13,085 nucleotides of DNA, from contig JAIWOL010000064.1 in NCBI GenBank assembly GCA_020216925.1, positions 1-13,085 of the forward strand. Direction: 5' to 3'. Below are positions 1-6,780 of the stretch, in pieces. How positions within the stretch are numbered: the first letter of the stretch is position 1; each line of letters starts with the position of its first letter. Source of the stretch: Thiobacillus sp. (GTDB lineage Bacteria > Pseudomonadota > Gammaproteobacteria > Burkholderiales > Thiobacillaceae). The notes beneath the pieces were generated by a model. The model ran no database searches, was not told the DNA's origin, and saw nothing but the letters and a program-made list of their open reading frames with translations. The position numbers were made by a program, and so were the translations under genes.

Positions 1-2
1 GC

Positions 3-1475
3 GTTTACGACGTGGCGGTGGAATCCCCGCTCGATGTCGCCCACAATCTATCGCGCCGGCTCGATAACCAGGTTTTGCTGAAGCGGGAAGACTTGCAGCC
101 GGTGTTTTCGTTCAAATGCCGCGGCGCCTACAACAAAATGGCCAAGCTGAAACCGGCGCAGCTCGTCCGCGGCGTGGTGGCGGCCTCGGCCGGCAACCAC
201 GCGCAGGGCGTGGCGCTGGCGGCGCAGAAACTGGGGGTGCGGGCCAGCATCGTGATGCCGGCGACCACCCCCAGGATCAAGGTCGATGCCGTCGCGGCAC
301 GCGGCGCCCAGGTGATCCTGCACGGCGACAACTACGATGAGGCCTGCGCCCACGCCACACAACTGGCGAAGGAGGCCCGCGCCACTTTCGTCCATCCCTA
401 CGACGATCGCGATGTCATCGCCGGCCAGGGCACCGTGGCGATGGAACTGCTGCGCCAGCATCCGGGGGCGATTCATTCGGTTTACATCCCGGTGGGCGGC
501 GGCGGACTCATCGCCGGCATGGCTGCCTACATCAAGCGTCTGCGGCCGGAGGTCCGGGTCGTCGGCGTCGAGCCCGAGGACGCCGATGCGATGGCGCGGT
601 CGCTGTGCAAGGGGGATCGCATTACCCTGTCGCGCGTCGGTATCTTTGCCGACGGCGTCGCGGTGAAAAAGGTCGGCAAGGAAACCTTCCGCCTGGCGCA
701 GCTCTACGTCGATGAAATCATCCGCGTGAACAACGACGCGATCTGCGCGGCGATCAAGGACGTGTTCGAGGACACCCGCTCGATCCTGGAGCCCGCCGGC
801 GCGCTGTCGGTGGCGGGCCTCAAGGCCGCGGTCGCCGGGGACAAGCTCAGCGGCAAGACGCTGGTGGCGGTGGCATCGGGCGCCAACATGAACTTCGACC
901 GCCTGCGTCACATTGCCGAACGCGCCGAACTGGGCGAAAAGCGCGAAGCCGTGCTCGCCGTCACCATTCCCGAAAAACCGGGCAGCTTCAAGGCCTTTTG
1001 CAGCCTGCTCGGCGCGCGCAATATCACCGAATTCAACTATCGCTATTCGGACCCGAAGTTTGCGCGCGTATTCGTCGGCTTGTCGGTGCCCGGTGGCGGA
1101 GAAGGGGCGCGCCTGGTCGATACGCTGGGACGGCACGGCCTGGAAGCCGTCGATCTGACCGACAACGAAATGGCCAAGCTGCATGTGCGCCATCTGGTCG
1201 GCGGACGCGCCCCGGACGCGGTCAACGAAGTGCTGTACCGTTTCGAATTCCCGGAGCGCCCGGGGGCGTTGATGCAGTTTTTGCAGAGCATGAGCGCCGG
1301 CTGGAACATCAGCCTTTTCCACTACCGCAATCACGGTGCCGACTACGGCCGCGTGCTGGTCGGCATCCAGGTGCCGGAAAAGGAAAAGCCCAGCTTCCAG
1401 AAATTCCTGGACGGGCTGGGCTACCGCTACTGGGACGAATCCCGCAATCCGGCCTACAAGCTGTTTCTCGCCTGA
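3..1475 (+). CDS. ilvA: Threonine ammonia-lyase (threonine deaminase), biosynthetic, 5' end missing
   Basis: This cytoplasmic PLP enzyme converts L-threonine to 2-oxobutanoate and ammonia, the committed step of isoleucine synthesis. 490 residues are visible. By comparison with E. coli IlvA (514 aa) about 24 N-terminal residues lie before the window, so the GTG at 12 is not the true start; the open frame enters from the left edge as VYDVAVESPL. The PLP lysine is in FSFKCRGAY (visible residue 38, bases 114-116). SAGNHAQG is at 62-69 and the glycine loop VGGGG that holds the PLP phosphate at 164-168. Two C-terminal ACT-like regulatory domains follow, from about 314 (AVTIPEKPGSF) and 408 (FEFPERPGALMQF). 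This two-domain layout is that of the isoleucine-inhibited, valine-activated biosynthetic enzyme rather than the short catabolic TdcB. It ends at TGA 1473-1475, with no T-rich terminator after it. Family assignment is very secure. Confidence 0.97.
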   Translation, partial: VYDVAVESPLDVAHNLSRRLDNQVLLKREDLQPVFSFKCRGAYNKMAKLKPAQLVRGVVAASAGNHAQGVALAAQKLGVRASIVMPATTPRIKVDAVAARGAQVILHGDNYDEACAHATQLAKEARATFVHPYDDRDVIAGQGTVAMELLRQHPGAIHSVYIPVGGGGLIAGMAAYIKRLRPEVRVVGVEPEDADAMARSLCKGDRITLSRVGIFADGVAVKKVGKETFRLAQLYVDEIIRVNNDAICAAIKDVFEDTRSILEPAGALSVAGLKAAVAGDKLSGKTLVAVASGANMNFDRLRHIAERAELGEKREAVLAVTIPEKPGSFKAFCSLLGARNITEFNYRYSDPKFARVFVGLSVPGGGEGARLVDTLGRHGLEAVDLTDNEMAKLHVRHLVGGRAPDAVNEVLYRFEFPERPGALMQFLQSMSAGWNISLFHYRNHGADYGRVLVGIQVPEKEKPSFQKFLDGLGYRYWDESRNPAYKLFLA

Positions 1476-1476
1476 T

Positions 1477-1572
1477 TTACTTGCCGCCGCCGCAGGTGTT
1501 CAGGCCGGTCATGGTCCAGGCGACAAGGCCCGGGGCGGCGAGAATGCGGATGACGGGCCAGGCAAGGGGCAT
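1477..1572 (-). CDS. Possible small hydrophobic protein, 31 aa, function unknown
   Basis: A short - strand ORF starts at ATG 1572-1570 and stops at TAA 1479-1477, just one base from the ilvA stop, so the two would be convergent. The product starts MPLAWPVIRILAAPGLVAW, is hydrophobic over its first two thirds, and ends in TGLNTCGGGK, compatible with one membrane segment or a signal-like peptide. It fills most of a gap that otherwise has no gene. No clear Shine-Dalgarno sequence precedes the ATG. The frame stays open upstream to an ATG at 1653-1651, which would overlap the slt start. I do not recognise a family with certainty. It could be a chance ORF in GC-rich DNA; its amino-acid composition and the convergent end are the only support. 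Confidence 0.3.
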   Translation of the reverse strand: MPLAWPVIRILAAPGLVAWTMTGLNTCGGGK

Positions 1573-1615
1573 GTCGAGGCGGGCGCAGGCGCTTTGGGGA
1601 GTGTGGTTCCATGCA

Positions 1616-1631
1616 GCCTGCAAAGGCAGGC
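1616..1631. repeat. Short perfect hairpin in the slt upstream region
   Basis: GCCTGC (1616-1621) and GCAGGC (1626-1631) form a perfect 6-bp stem with the loop AAAG, directly followed by the palindrome CACGTG (1632-1637). The hairpin ends 20 bases before the slt start codon. No T-run follows, so it is not a convincing intrinsic terminator for ilvA. It could be a leader structure or a binding site in the slt control region, or chance. Confidence 0.35.
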
Positions 1632-1651
1632 CACGTGATAACCTCGTGCCC

Positions 1652-3610
1652 ATGTTTCGAGAATTCTGCCTTGCCCTGCTGTGCGTGTTTGCGGCCTCGT
1701 CCGCAGTGGCCGCCCCGGGCGACAGCGCCGTCCTCAAGGCCCGGCAGGCCTGGGCTGGCAAAAAGATCATGGAATTCGGACGCGCCGCGCAGGACGTGCC
1801 CGCCGACCATGTGCTCGCGCCCTACGTCGAATACTGGCGGCTCACGCTGCTGGCGCGCCATGACGATCAGCGCGTGGCCGATTTCCTGGCGCGATATCCC
1901 GGCAGCCGCCAAGCGGAAATGCTGCGTGCCGACTGGTTGAAATCCCTGGGCGCGCGTGGCGACTGGGAACGCTACCTGGCCGAATATCCCCGCCTCGAAA
2001 AGCCGGAAACCGTCCACCAATGCTATGCCTATCGCGCCGACTGGTCGCGCGGCGACCGCAGGCGCGCGCGCGAGGCGGTCGCGCTGTGGTTCACCGGACG
2101 CGACCTGCCGTTGGCCTGTACGCCGCTGTTCGCGCAGTTGAGGGCCGCGGGCTTCATCAACGAGGAAGACGTGTGGCGTCGCCTGCGGCTCGCTCTGGAA
2201 GCAGGCAATCCGGGGGTGGCGCGCAGCGTGGCGCAGTCGCTGCCCGAGTCGCAACGCCCAGCCGCCGCGCTGTTCGATCGGGCGACCAGCGCCCCGGCCC
2301 GCGTGCTGCGGGCCGGGCTCGACCCGGCCCGTCGCGGTGATCGTGAAATTGCGCTCTACGCCCTCGACCGGCTGGCGCGCAGCGATTCTGCCGAGGCGGC
2401 GCGCGCGCTAGCAGACTGGTCTTCGCGTCTCACCGATGCCGAACGCGGTGCCGCCTGGGCGCGCTTGGGCGTGTGGGCGGCGCGTCGTCACGAGGCTGCC
2501 GCCCCTGCCTGGTTTGCCCGGGCAGGCGTGCAGGGCACCACCGACAGTCAACGCGAATGGTGGGTTCGCGCCGCCCTGCGCGCGGGCGACTGGCCCAGCG
2601 TCGGCCGGGTCATCGACAGCATGAGCGAAGCGCAGCGCACGCAGCCGGTCTGGCGCTACTGGCGCGCCCGAGCGGCGCTTGCCACGGGCGGGCGCGGCGC
2701 GGCGATGCCGCTGCTGCTTGGCCTGTCGCGCGAACATCATTATTACGGCCAGCTGGCCCAGGAAGAACTGGGCCCGGTGATGGCTGCGCCTGCCATCAAC
2801 ATCAAGACCGGCAGCGCGGCCATCGACGCCGTGGCGCGCGAGCCTGGCATTGCGCGCGCCATGGCCTTCTACGAACTGGGGCTGCGCAGCGACGCCAACG
2901 CCGAATGGAACTGGACGATCCGCAATTTCAGCGACAGCCAGCTTCTGGCCGCGGCCGAGCTGGCGCGCCGCGCCGAGTGGTACGACCGCGCCATCCACAC
3001 CGCCGAGCGCACCCGCGATCTGCACGATTTCGAACTGCGCTTTCTCGCGCCCTACCGCGAACTGGCGCAGCGGGCCGCGCGGGAGTATGCGCTCGATGAA
3101 GCCTGGGTGTTCGGCCTGATGCGGCAGGAAAGCCGCTTTGTCAATGTGGCGAAGTCGAGCGTTGGCGCCTCTGGGCTGATGCAGATCATGCCGGCCACGG
3201 CGCGCTGGATTGCCGGCAAGCTCGGCATCAGGGGCTTCCAGCCTGCCGACATTCTGGACCCCGCCACCAACATCCGTTTCGGCGCGTATTACCTGAGCCA
3301 TGTGCAGACCTCGCTCGACGGCTCGCCCGTGCTCGCAACCGCCGCCTACAACGCCGGCCCCTCGCGCGCGCAGCGGTGGCGCGATACCCGGCCGATGGAA
3401 GCGGCGATCTATATCGAGTCCATTCCCTTCGCCGAAACGCGGGATTACGTGAAAAAGGTGATGAGCAACGCCATGTACTACGCAGCGCGTTTTGGTCAGC
3501 CCTCGGTGCTGTTGAAGGACCGGCTGGGCGAGGTGCCGGCGCGCGCGACGGCGGCAGCGATTTCGCCCGAACCGGCGATATCGCTGGAACCCGGGCCGGG
3601 CGCCGATTAA
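1652..3610 (+). CDS. slt: Soluble lytic murein transglycosylase (Slt70-like)
   Basis: This periplasmic enzyme cleaves the MurNAc-GlcNAc bond of peptidoglycan to form 1,6-anhydro-MurNAc products, acting in wall turnover. The 652-aa product is close to E. coli Slt (645). It starts MFREFCLALLCVFAASSAVAAP, a classical signal peptide with likely cleavage after AVA and no lipobox. Residues about 25-460 are an alpha-helical, repeat-rich region like the U-shaped and linker domains of Slt70. The catalytic domain carries RQESRF with general acid E493, GLMQIMP at 508-514 and AYNAG at 565-569, all intact. The frame is open far upstream into ilvA, but the signal peptide fixes the start at ATG 1652. No good Shine-Dalgarno sequence is visible before it (CGTGCCC precedes the ATG). 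The last ~20 residues are an Ala/Pro-rich tail. It is first in a run with the NDUFA9-like gene and cca. Confidence 0.95.
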   Translation: MFREFCLALLCVFAASSAVAAPGDSAVLKARQAWAGKKIMEFGRAAQDVPADHVLAPYVEYWRLTLLARHDDQRVADFLARYPGSRQAEMLRADWLKSLGARGDWERYLAEYPRLEKPETVHQCYAYRADWSRGDRRRAREAVALWFTGRDLPLACTPLFAQLRAAGFINEEDVWRRLRLALEAGNPGVARSVAQSLPESQRPAAALFDRATSAPARVLRAGLDPARRGDREIALYALDRLARSDSAEAARALADWSSRLTDAERGAAWARLGVWAARRHEAAAPAWFARAGVQGTTDSQREWWVRAALRAGDWPSVGRVIDSMSEAQRTQPVWRYWRARAALATGGRGAAMPLLLGLSREHHYYGQLAQEELGPVMAAPAINIKTGSAAIDAVAREPGIARAMAFYELGLRSDANAEWNWTIRNFSDSQLLAAAELARRAEWYDRAIHTAERTRDLHDFELRFLAPYRELAQRAAREYALDEAWVFGLMRQESRFVNVAKSSVGASGLMQIMPATARWIAGKLGIRGFQPADILDPATNIRFGAYYLSHVQTSLDGSPVLATAAYNAGPSRAQRWRDTRPMEAAIYIESIPFAETRDYVKKVMSNAMYYAARFGQPSVLLKDRLGEVPARATAAAISPEPAISLEPGPGAD

Positions 3611-3611
3611 A

Positions 3612-3627
3612 ATCAGGCTTGCCTGAT
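3612..3627. promoter_or_regulatory. Perfect 16-base palindrome between slt and the NDUFA9-like gene
   Basis: ATCAGGC (3612-3618), TT, GCCTGAT (3621-3627) form a perfect 7-bp inverted repeat. After an A-A mismatch, pairing can continue with AA (3609-3610, in the slt stop codon) and TT (3629-3630). It occupies half of the 35-base gap. The downstream sequence ATTCCGATT is not a T-run, so it is a poor classical terminator. Alternatives are an operator, an RNA hairpin protecting the slt 3' end or spacing the two cistrons, or a weak terminator. The symmetry is directly visible; the function is inferred. Confidence 0.45.
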
Positions 3628-3645
3628 ATTCCGATTCAGTAACGC

Positions 3646-4683
3646 ATGAAAATCGAACGCATCTGCATCCTCGGCGGTTCCGGCTTCGTCGGCACCCATC
3701 TCGTCAGCCAGCTCGCAGCGCGCGGCCTCAAGGTCCGCGTCCTGTCGCACCGCCGTGAAATGGCCAAGGAACTCATCCTGCTGCCCACGGTGGAAGTCGT
3801 CGAAGCCGACGTGCACGATGCGCATGAACTGGTCCGGCAGTTTCGCGGCATGGACGCCGTCATCAACCTGGTCGGCATCCTGCACGAAAAAAAAATCGGC
3901 CGGGTCGACCTGCCGAGCGCGCGTCGCGGGGATTTCCAGCATGTGCACATCGAACTGGCGCGCAAGGTCATCCACGCCTGCGGCGAAGCGGGCGTGCATC
4001 GCCTGCTGCACATGAGCGCGCTCGGCGCCGACCCGGTCTCGCGTTCCGCCTACCAGCGCTCCAAGGGTATTGCGGAAGCGCTGGTGCGCGAGGCCGGGAT
4101 GCAGCACCGGGAACACGAACGCTGGTTTCTCGACGGCCCCAAATTCATCCATGGCTACGGGCTCAATGTCACGATTTTCCGGCCTTCGGTGATTTTCGGC
4201 CGGGGCGATTCCTTCCTGACGATGTTCGCGCGTCTGCTGAGACTGTTCCCGGTGTTGCCGCTCGCCAGCGCCGGCACCCGATTTGCGCCGGTGTACGTCG
4301 AGGACGTGGCGCGCGCTTTCGCCGACAGTCTCGACAATCCCGCCACCTATGGCCAGACCTACGATCTCTGCGGGCCGAAGGCCTATACCCTGAAACAGCT
4401 GATCGAAACCGTGGGCAAGGTCATCGGCAAGCGGCGCAGCATCATCCCTCTGGGCAGGTGGGCTTCGTACTTCCAGGCGTGGGCGATGGAATTCAAACCC
4501 GGCAAAAAACTGATGACGCGCGACAACTATTTCGCGATGTGCACCGACAATGTCTGTTCCGGGCCATGGCCGGCGGTGTTCGCCTTCCAGCCGACCGCGC
4601 TCGAAGCCGTGGCGCCCGAATACCTCTCCGCCGACACGCCGCGCGCGCGCTTCGGGGACTACCGCGGACACGCGCGCCGCTAG
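3646..4683 (+). CDS. Extended-SDR NAD(P)-binding protein, complex I NDUFA9-like family
   Basis: This 345-aa protein is an atypical extended short-chain dehydrogenase/reductase of the family named after complex I subunit NDUFA9; bacterial members are generally not proven complex I subunits and substrates are unknown. The N-terminal Rossmann motif GGSGFVG is at residues 10-16. A variant of the SDR active site, YQRSK (Y136, K140), follows MSALGAD. IFRPSVIFGRGDSF and a C-terminal helical region (from about 250) match the family pattern. Two oddities: residues about 152-172 look inserted between the YxxxK helix and the IFRPSVIFG strand, and a nine-A run lies at codons 81-84. No clear Shine-Dalgarno sequence precedes ATG 3646, the first good start after slt. 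It lies between slt and cca, a gene order I recall from betaproteobacteria; the 10-base gap to cca suggests cotranscription. Confidence 0.85.
   Translation: MKIERICILGGSGFVGTHLVSQLAARGLKVRVLSHRREMAKELILLPTVEVVEADVHDAHELVRQFRGMDAVINLVGILHEKKIGRVDLPSARRGDFQHVHIELARKVIHACGEAGVHRLLHMSALGADPVSRSAYQRSKGIAEALVREAGMQHREHERWFLDGPKFIHGYGLNVTIFRPSVIFGRGDSFLTMFARLLRLFPVLPLASAGTRFAPVYVEDVARAFADSLDNPATYGQTYDLCGPKAYTLKQLIETVGKVIGKRRSIIPLGRWASYFQAWAMEFKPGKKLMTRDNYFAMCTDNVCSGPWPAVFAFQPTALEAVAPEYLSADTPRARFGDYRGHARR
3887..3895 (+). repeat. A9 homopolymer inside the NDUFA9-like gene
   Basis: Nine consecutive A residues encode part of HEKKIG. In the reading frame they contain A AAA AAA (3888-3894), a classical slippery heptamer, and runs of this length also cause RNA polymerase slippage. 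It stands out in a strongly GC-rich gene where lysine is mostly AAG or mixed. A shift into the frame beginning at 3896 would stop at TGA 4013-4015. Whether slippage occurs cannot be told from sequence. Confidence 0.6.
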
Positions 4684-4693
4684 CCGCCGTGAC

Positions 4694-5917
4694 ATGAAAA
4701 CCTACGTTGTCGGCGGGGCGGTGCGCGACCGCCTGCTCGGGCTGCCGGTGGTCGACCGTGACCATGTTGTCGTCGGCGCCACGCCCGACGACATGGCCGC
4801 GGCCGGCTTTACCCCTGTCGGCAGGGATTTTCCGGTCTATCTTCACCCCGTCAGCCACGAGGAATACGCGCTTGCCCGCACCGAACGCAAATCGGGGCGC
4901 GGCTACAAAGGCTTCGTCGTCCACGCCGCGCCCGAAGTTACGCTGGAAGAAGATCTTGCCCGCCGCGACCTCACCATCAACGCCATGGCCCAGGACGAAA
5001 CTGGCCGCATCGTCGATCCCTACGGCGGTCAGCGCGATCTCGACGCGCGTGTGTTCCGCCATGTGAGCGCAGCTTTCGCCGAAGACCCGGTACGCATACT
5101 GCGCGTGGCGCGCTTTGCCGCGCGCTTCGCCGATTTCAGCGTTGCGCCGGAAACCCTCGATCTGATGCAGCGGATGGTCGAAGCCGGCGAAGTCGATGCC
5201 CTGGTGCCCGAACGCGTGTGGCAGGAACTCGCGCGCGGCCTGATGGAAACGCACCCTTCGCGCATGTTCTGCGTGTTGCGCGACTGCGGCGCGCTGGCAA
5301 GACTCCTGCCCGAACTCGACCGGCTCTTTGGCGTGCCGCAACCGCCCGAACACCACCCCGAAATCGATACCGGCGTGCACGTCATGCGGGTGGTCGACTG
5401 GTCGGCGCGGGCCGGATATGCGTTGCCGGTGCGCTTCGCCGCGCTGACGCACGATCTGGGCAAAGGCGCAACGCCTCCGCAGCACTGGCCTAAGCACCAC
5501 GGCCACGAAGCCCGGAGCGTAGAGCTTCTGCGCCCGCTCGCCGAACGCCTGCGCGTGCCGGCCGACTGCCGCGAGCTTGCGCTGGCCGTCGCGCGCGACC
5601 ATGGCAACGCCTACCGCGCCGCCGAATTGCGCCCTGCCACGCTGCTCGAACTGTTCGAGCGCGTCGACGCCTTCCGTCGCCCGGAGCGCTTCGAACAGTT
5701 CCTGGAAGCCTGCGAATGCGATTTTCGCGGCCGGCCTGGCTATGAAGACAAACCCTTCGCCGCGCCAGGGTTTCTGCGCGCCGCGCTGGCCGTTGCGCGC
5801 AGCGTCGATGCCGGCGCCGTCGCGCGCGAGGCCGACCGCGGCCGCGTGCGCGAAGCGGTGTTCGAAGCGCGTGTGCAGGCGCTGGCCGCGTGGAAACGAA
5901 GCCTGCCGGCCAATTGA
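4694..5917 (+). CDS. cca: Multifunctional tRNA CCA-adding enzyme with HD domain (tRNA nucleotidyltransferase)
   Basis: This cytoplasmic class II nucleotidyltransferase builds or repairs the 3' CCA end of tRNAs using CTP and ATP without a template. The 407-aa product closely follows E. coli Cca (412 aa). The flexible-loop motif GGAVRD is at residues 7-12 and the metal-binding D21 and D23 in VDRDHVV. RRDLTINAMAQ marks the neck/base-recognition region, followed by EDPVRILRVARFAARF. The C-terminal HD domain carries HDLGKG with H253 and D254; in E. coli this domain gives 2',3'-cyclic phosphodiesterase, 2'-nucleotidase and phosphatase activities, so this is the multifunctional form. ATG 4694 is chosen because MKTYVVGGAVRD aligns with the family start. 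It is 10 bases after the NDUFA9-like stop with no obvious Shine-Dalgarno sequence, suggesting translational coupling. The 55-base gap after it shows no terminator. Confidence 0.97.
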   Translation: MKTYVVGGAVRDRLLGLPVVDRDHVVVGATPDDMAAAGFTPVGRDFPVYLHPVSHEEYALARTERKSGRGYKGFVVHAAPEVTLEEDLARRDLTINAMAQDETGRIVDPYGGQRDLDARVFRHVSAAFAEDPVRILRVARFAARFADFSVAPETLDLMQRMVEAGEVDALVPERVWQELARGLMETHPSRMFCVLRDCGALARLLPELDRLFGVPQPPEHHPEIDTGVHVMRVVDWSARAGYALPVRFAALTHDLGKGATPPQHWPKHHGHEARSVELLRPLAERLRVPADCRELALAVARDHGNAYRAAELRPATLLELFERVDAFRRPERFEQFLEACECDFRGRPGYEDKPFAAPGFLRAALAVARSVDAGAVAREADRGRVREAVFEARVQALAAWKRSLPAN

Positions 5918-5972
5918 ACCCGCGCGCCCGGCACACGTCGAATCAGAAAATCACTGCTCACCGGAGACCGAC

Positions 5973-6719
5973 ATGCCCTACACCGAACAAACCGTCCAGA
6001 GCGTTCGCCCCTGGTCGGACAAAACCTTCAGTTTTACGCTTTCCCGCCCGCAGGACTTCGCTTTTGCCAGCGGCGAATTCGTCACCCTGGGGCTCAAGCG
6101 CGAGGGCAGGCTCATCGCGCGCGCGTATTCCATTGTTTCGGCGGCCAACCAGCCCGAACTCGAATTCCTCAGCATCCACGTGCCCGACGGCCCGCTCACC
6201 AGCCAGCTCGTGCACGTGCAGCCGGGCGATTCGGTCTGGCTCAACGGCAAACCTACCGGCTCGCTGACACTCGACCACGTGCAGCCAGGCCGGGTGCTCA
6301 TCATGATCGCCACTGGCACCGGACTCGCCCCTTTCATGAGTCTGGTGCGCGACCCGGAAACCCATGCGCGTTTCGAAACCGTCGTGCTCGTGCATTCGGT
6401 GCGCACCGTCGCCGAGCTGGCCTACCGCGACGAACTGGAGTCGCGCGTGAACGGCCGTTTCCACTATGTGCCGACGGTCACCCGCGAGCCTTTTCCCACG
6501 CCTGAACGCGGCAGCGTGCTGTTCACTTCCGGGGCGCTGTTCGAAAAACTCGGCCTGCCCGCCGCCGACCCCGCGCACGACCGCGTGATGATCTGCGGCA
6601 ACCCCGAAATGACGCGCGAGATGACGGATTTCCTGAAAGCCGCCGGCTGGACGCTCACCAACCATCGCGGCATCGGCAATTTCACGACCGAACTCGCTTT
6701 CGTGACGCACCACGCCTGA
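5973..6719 (+). CDS. fpr: Ferredoxin/flavodoxin-NADP+ reductase (bacterial Fpr type)
   Basis: This FAD enzyme exchanges electrons between NADP(H) and ferredoxin or flavodoxin, supporting redox balance, Fe-S cluster and oxidative-stress functions. It has 248 aa, the usual length for bacterial FPRs. The FAD-binding motif RAYS is at residues 50-53, the NADP-binding glycine motif ATGTGLAP at 113-120, and CGNPEM at 208-213. The protein ends GNFTTELAFVTHHA. Pseudomonas/Azotobacter-type enzymes end in AFVEK, so this belongs nearer to that subclass than to E. coli Fpr, which ends in a tryptophan, but the last residues differ. ATG 5973 is supported by GGAG at 5963-5966 with a 6-base spacer. It begins 55 bases after cca and may be read with that operon or from its own weak promoter. 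There is no signal peptide; the protein is cytoplasmic. Confidence 0.94.
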   Translation: MPYTEQTVQSVRPWSDKTFSFTLSRPQDFAFASGEFVTLGLKREGRLIARAYSIVSAANQPELEFLSIHVPDGPLTSQLVHVQPGDSVWLNGKPTGSLTLDHVQPGRVLIMIATGTGLAPFMSLVRDPETHARFETVVLVHSVRTVAELAYRDELESRVNGRFHYVPTVTREPFPTPERGSVLFTSGALFEKLGLPAADPAHDRVMICGNPEMTREMTDFLKAAGWTLTNHRGIGNFTTELAFVTHHA

Positions 6720-6724
6720 CGCGG

Positions 6725-6753
6725 TTTCCATTTTCCCCCGGCCTTGCCACAAT
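6725..6753 (+). promoter_or_regulatory. Candidate sigma-70 promoter for the A2M-pbpC pair
   Basis: TTTCCA (6725-6730) and CACAAT (6748-6753) are 17 bases apart, each matching four of six consensus positions of TTGACA and TATAAT. They lie in the 61-base gap after fpr. A transcript starting near 6760 would carry a leader of about 20 bases that includes the G9 tract. The match is only moderate; no experiment supports it. Confidence 0.3.
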
Positions 6754-6765
6754 GCCCGTACATCA

Positions 6766-6774
6766 GGGGGGGGG
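6766..6774 (+). promoter_or_regulatory. G9 tract serving as the A2M ribosome binding site
   Basis: Nine G residues, preceded by CATCA, end 6 bases before ATG 6781. The AGGGGG side can pair with the CCUCC anti-Shine-Dalgarno sequence, and no other candidate ribosome binding site is present. Homopolymeric G or C tracts of this length are known hot spots for slipped-strand changes, so the site may vary in length between cells. It is also a place where assemblies can err. Confidence 0.6.
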
Positions 6775-6780
6775 ACGGTC

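Noticed and set aside
48..1334. A 428-codon - strand open frame opposite ilvA
   Set aside because: The composition is typical of antisense GC-rich frames and the + strand encodes an unmistakable IlvA.
998..1651. An upstream extension of the slt frame into ilvA
   Set aside because: The extension is Arg-rich and overlaps ilvA in another frame; the signal peptide at 1652 marks the real start.
2504..2526. CCTGCC / GGCAGG inverted repeat
   Set aside because: It lies within slt coding sequence with an 11-base loop and no sign of function.
4493..5602. A 369-codon - strand open frame opposite the NDUFA9-like gene and cca
   Set aside because: It spans two real genes on the other strand and shows no domain; a shadow.
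5914..5943. TTGAAC and TCGAAT 18 bases apart, a possible fpr promoter
   Set aside because: Each box matches only four of six positions and the first overlaps the cca stop; too weak to list.
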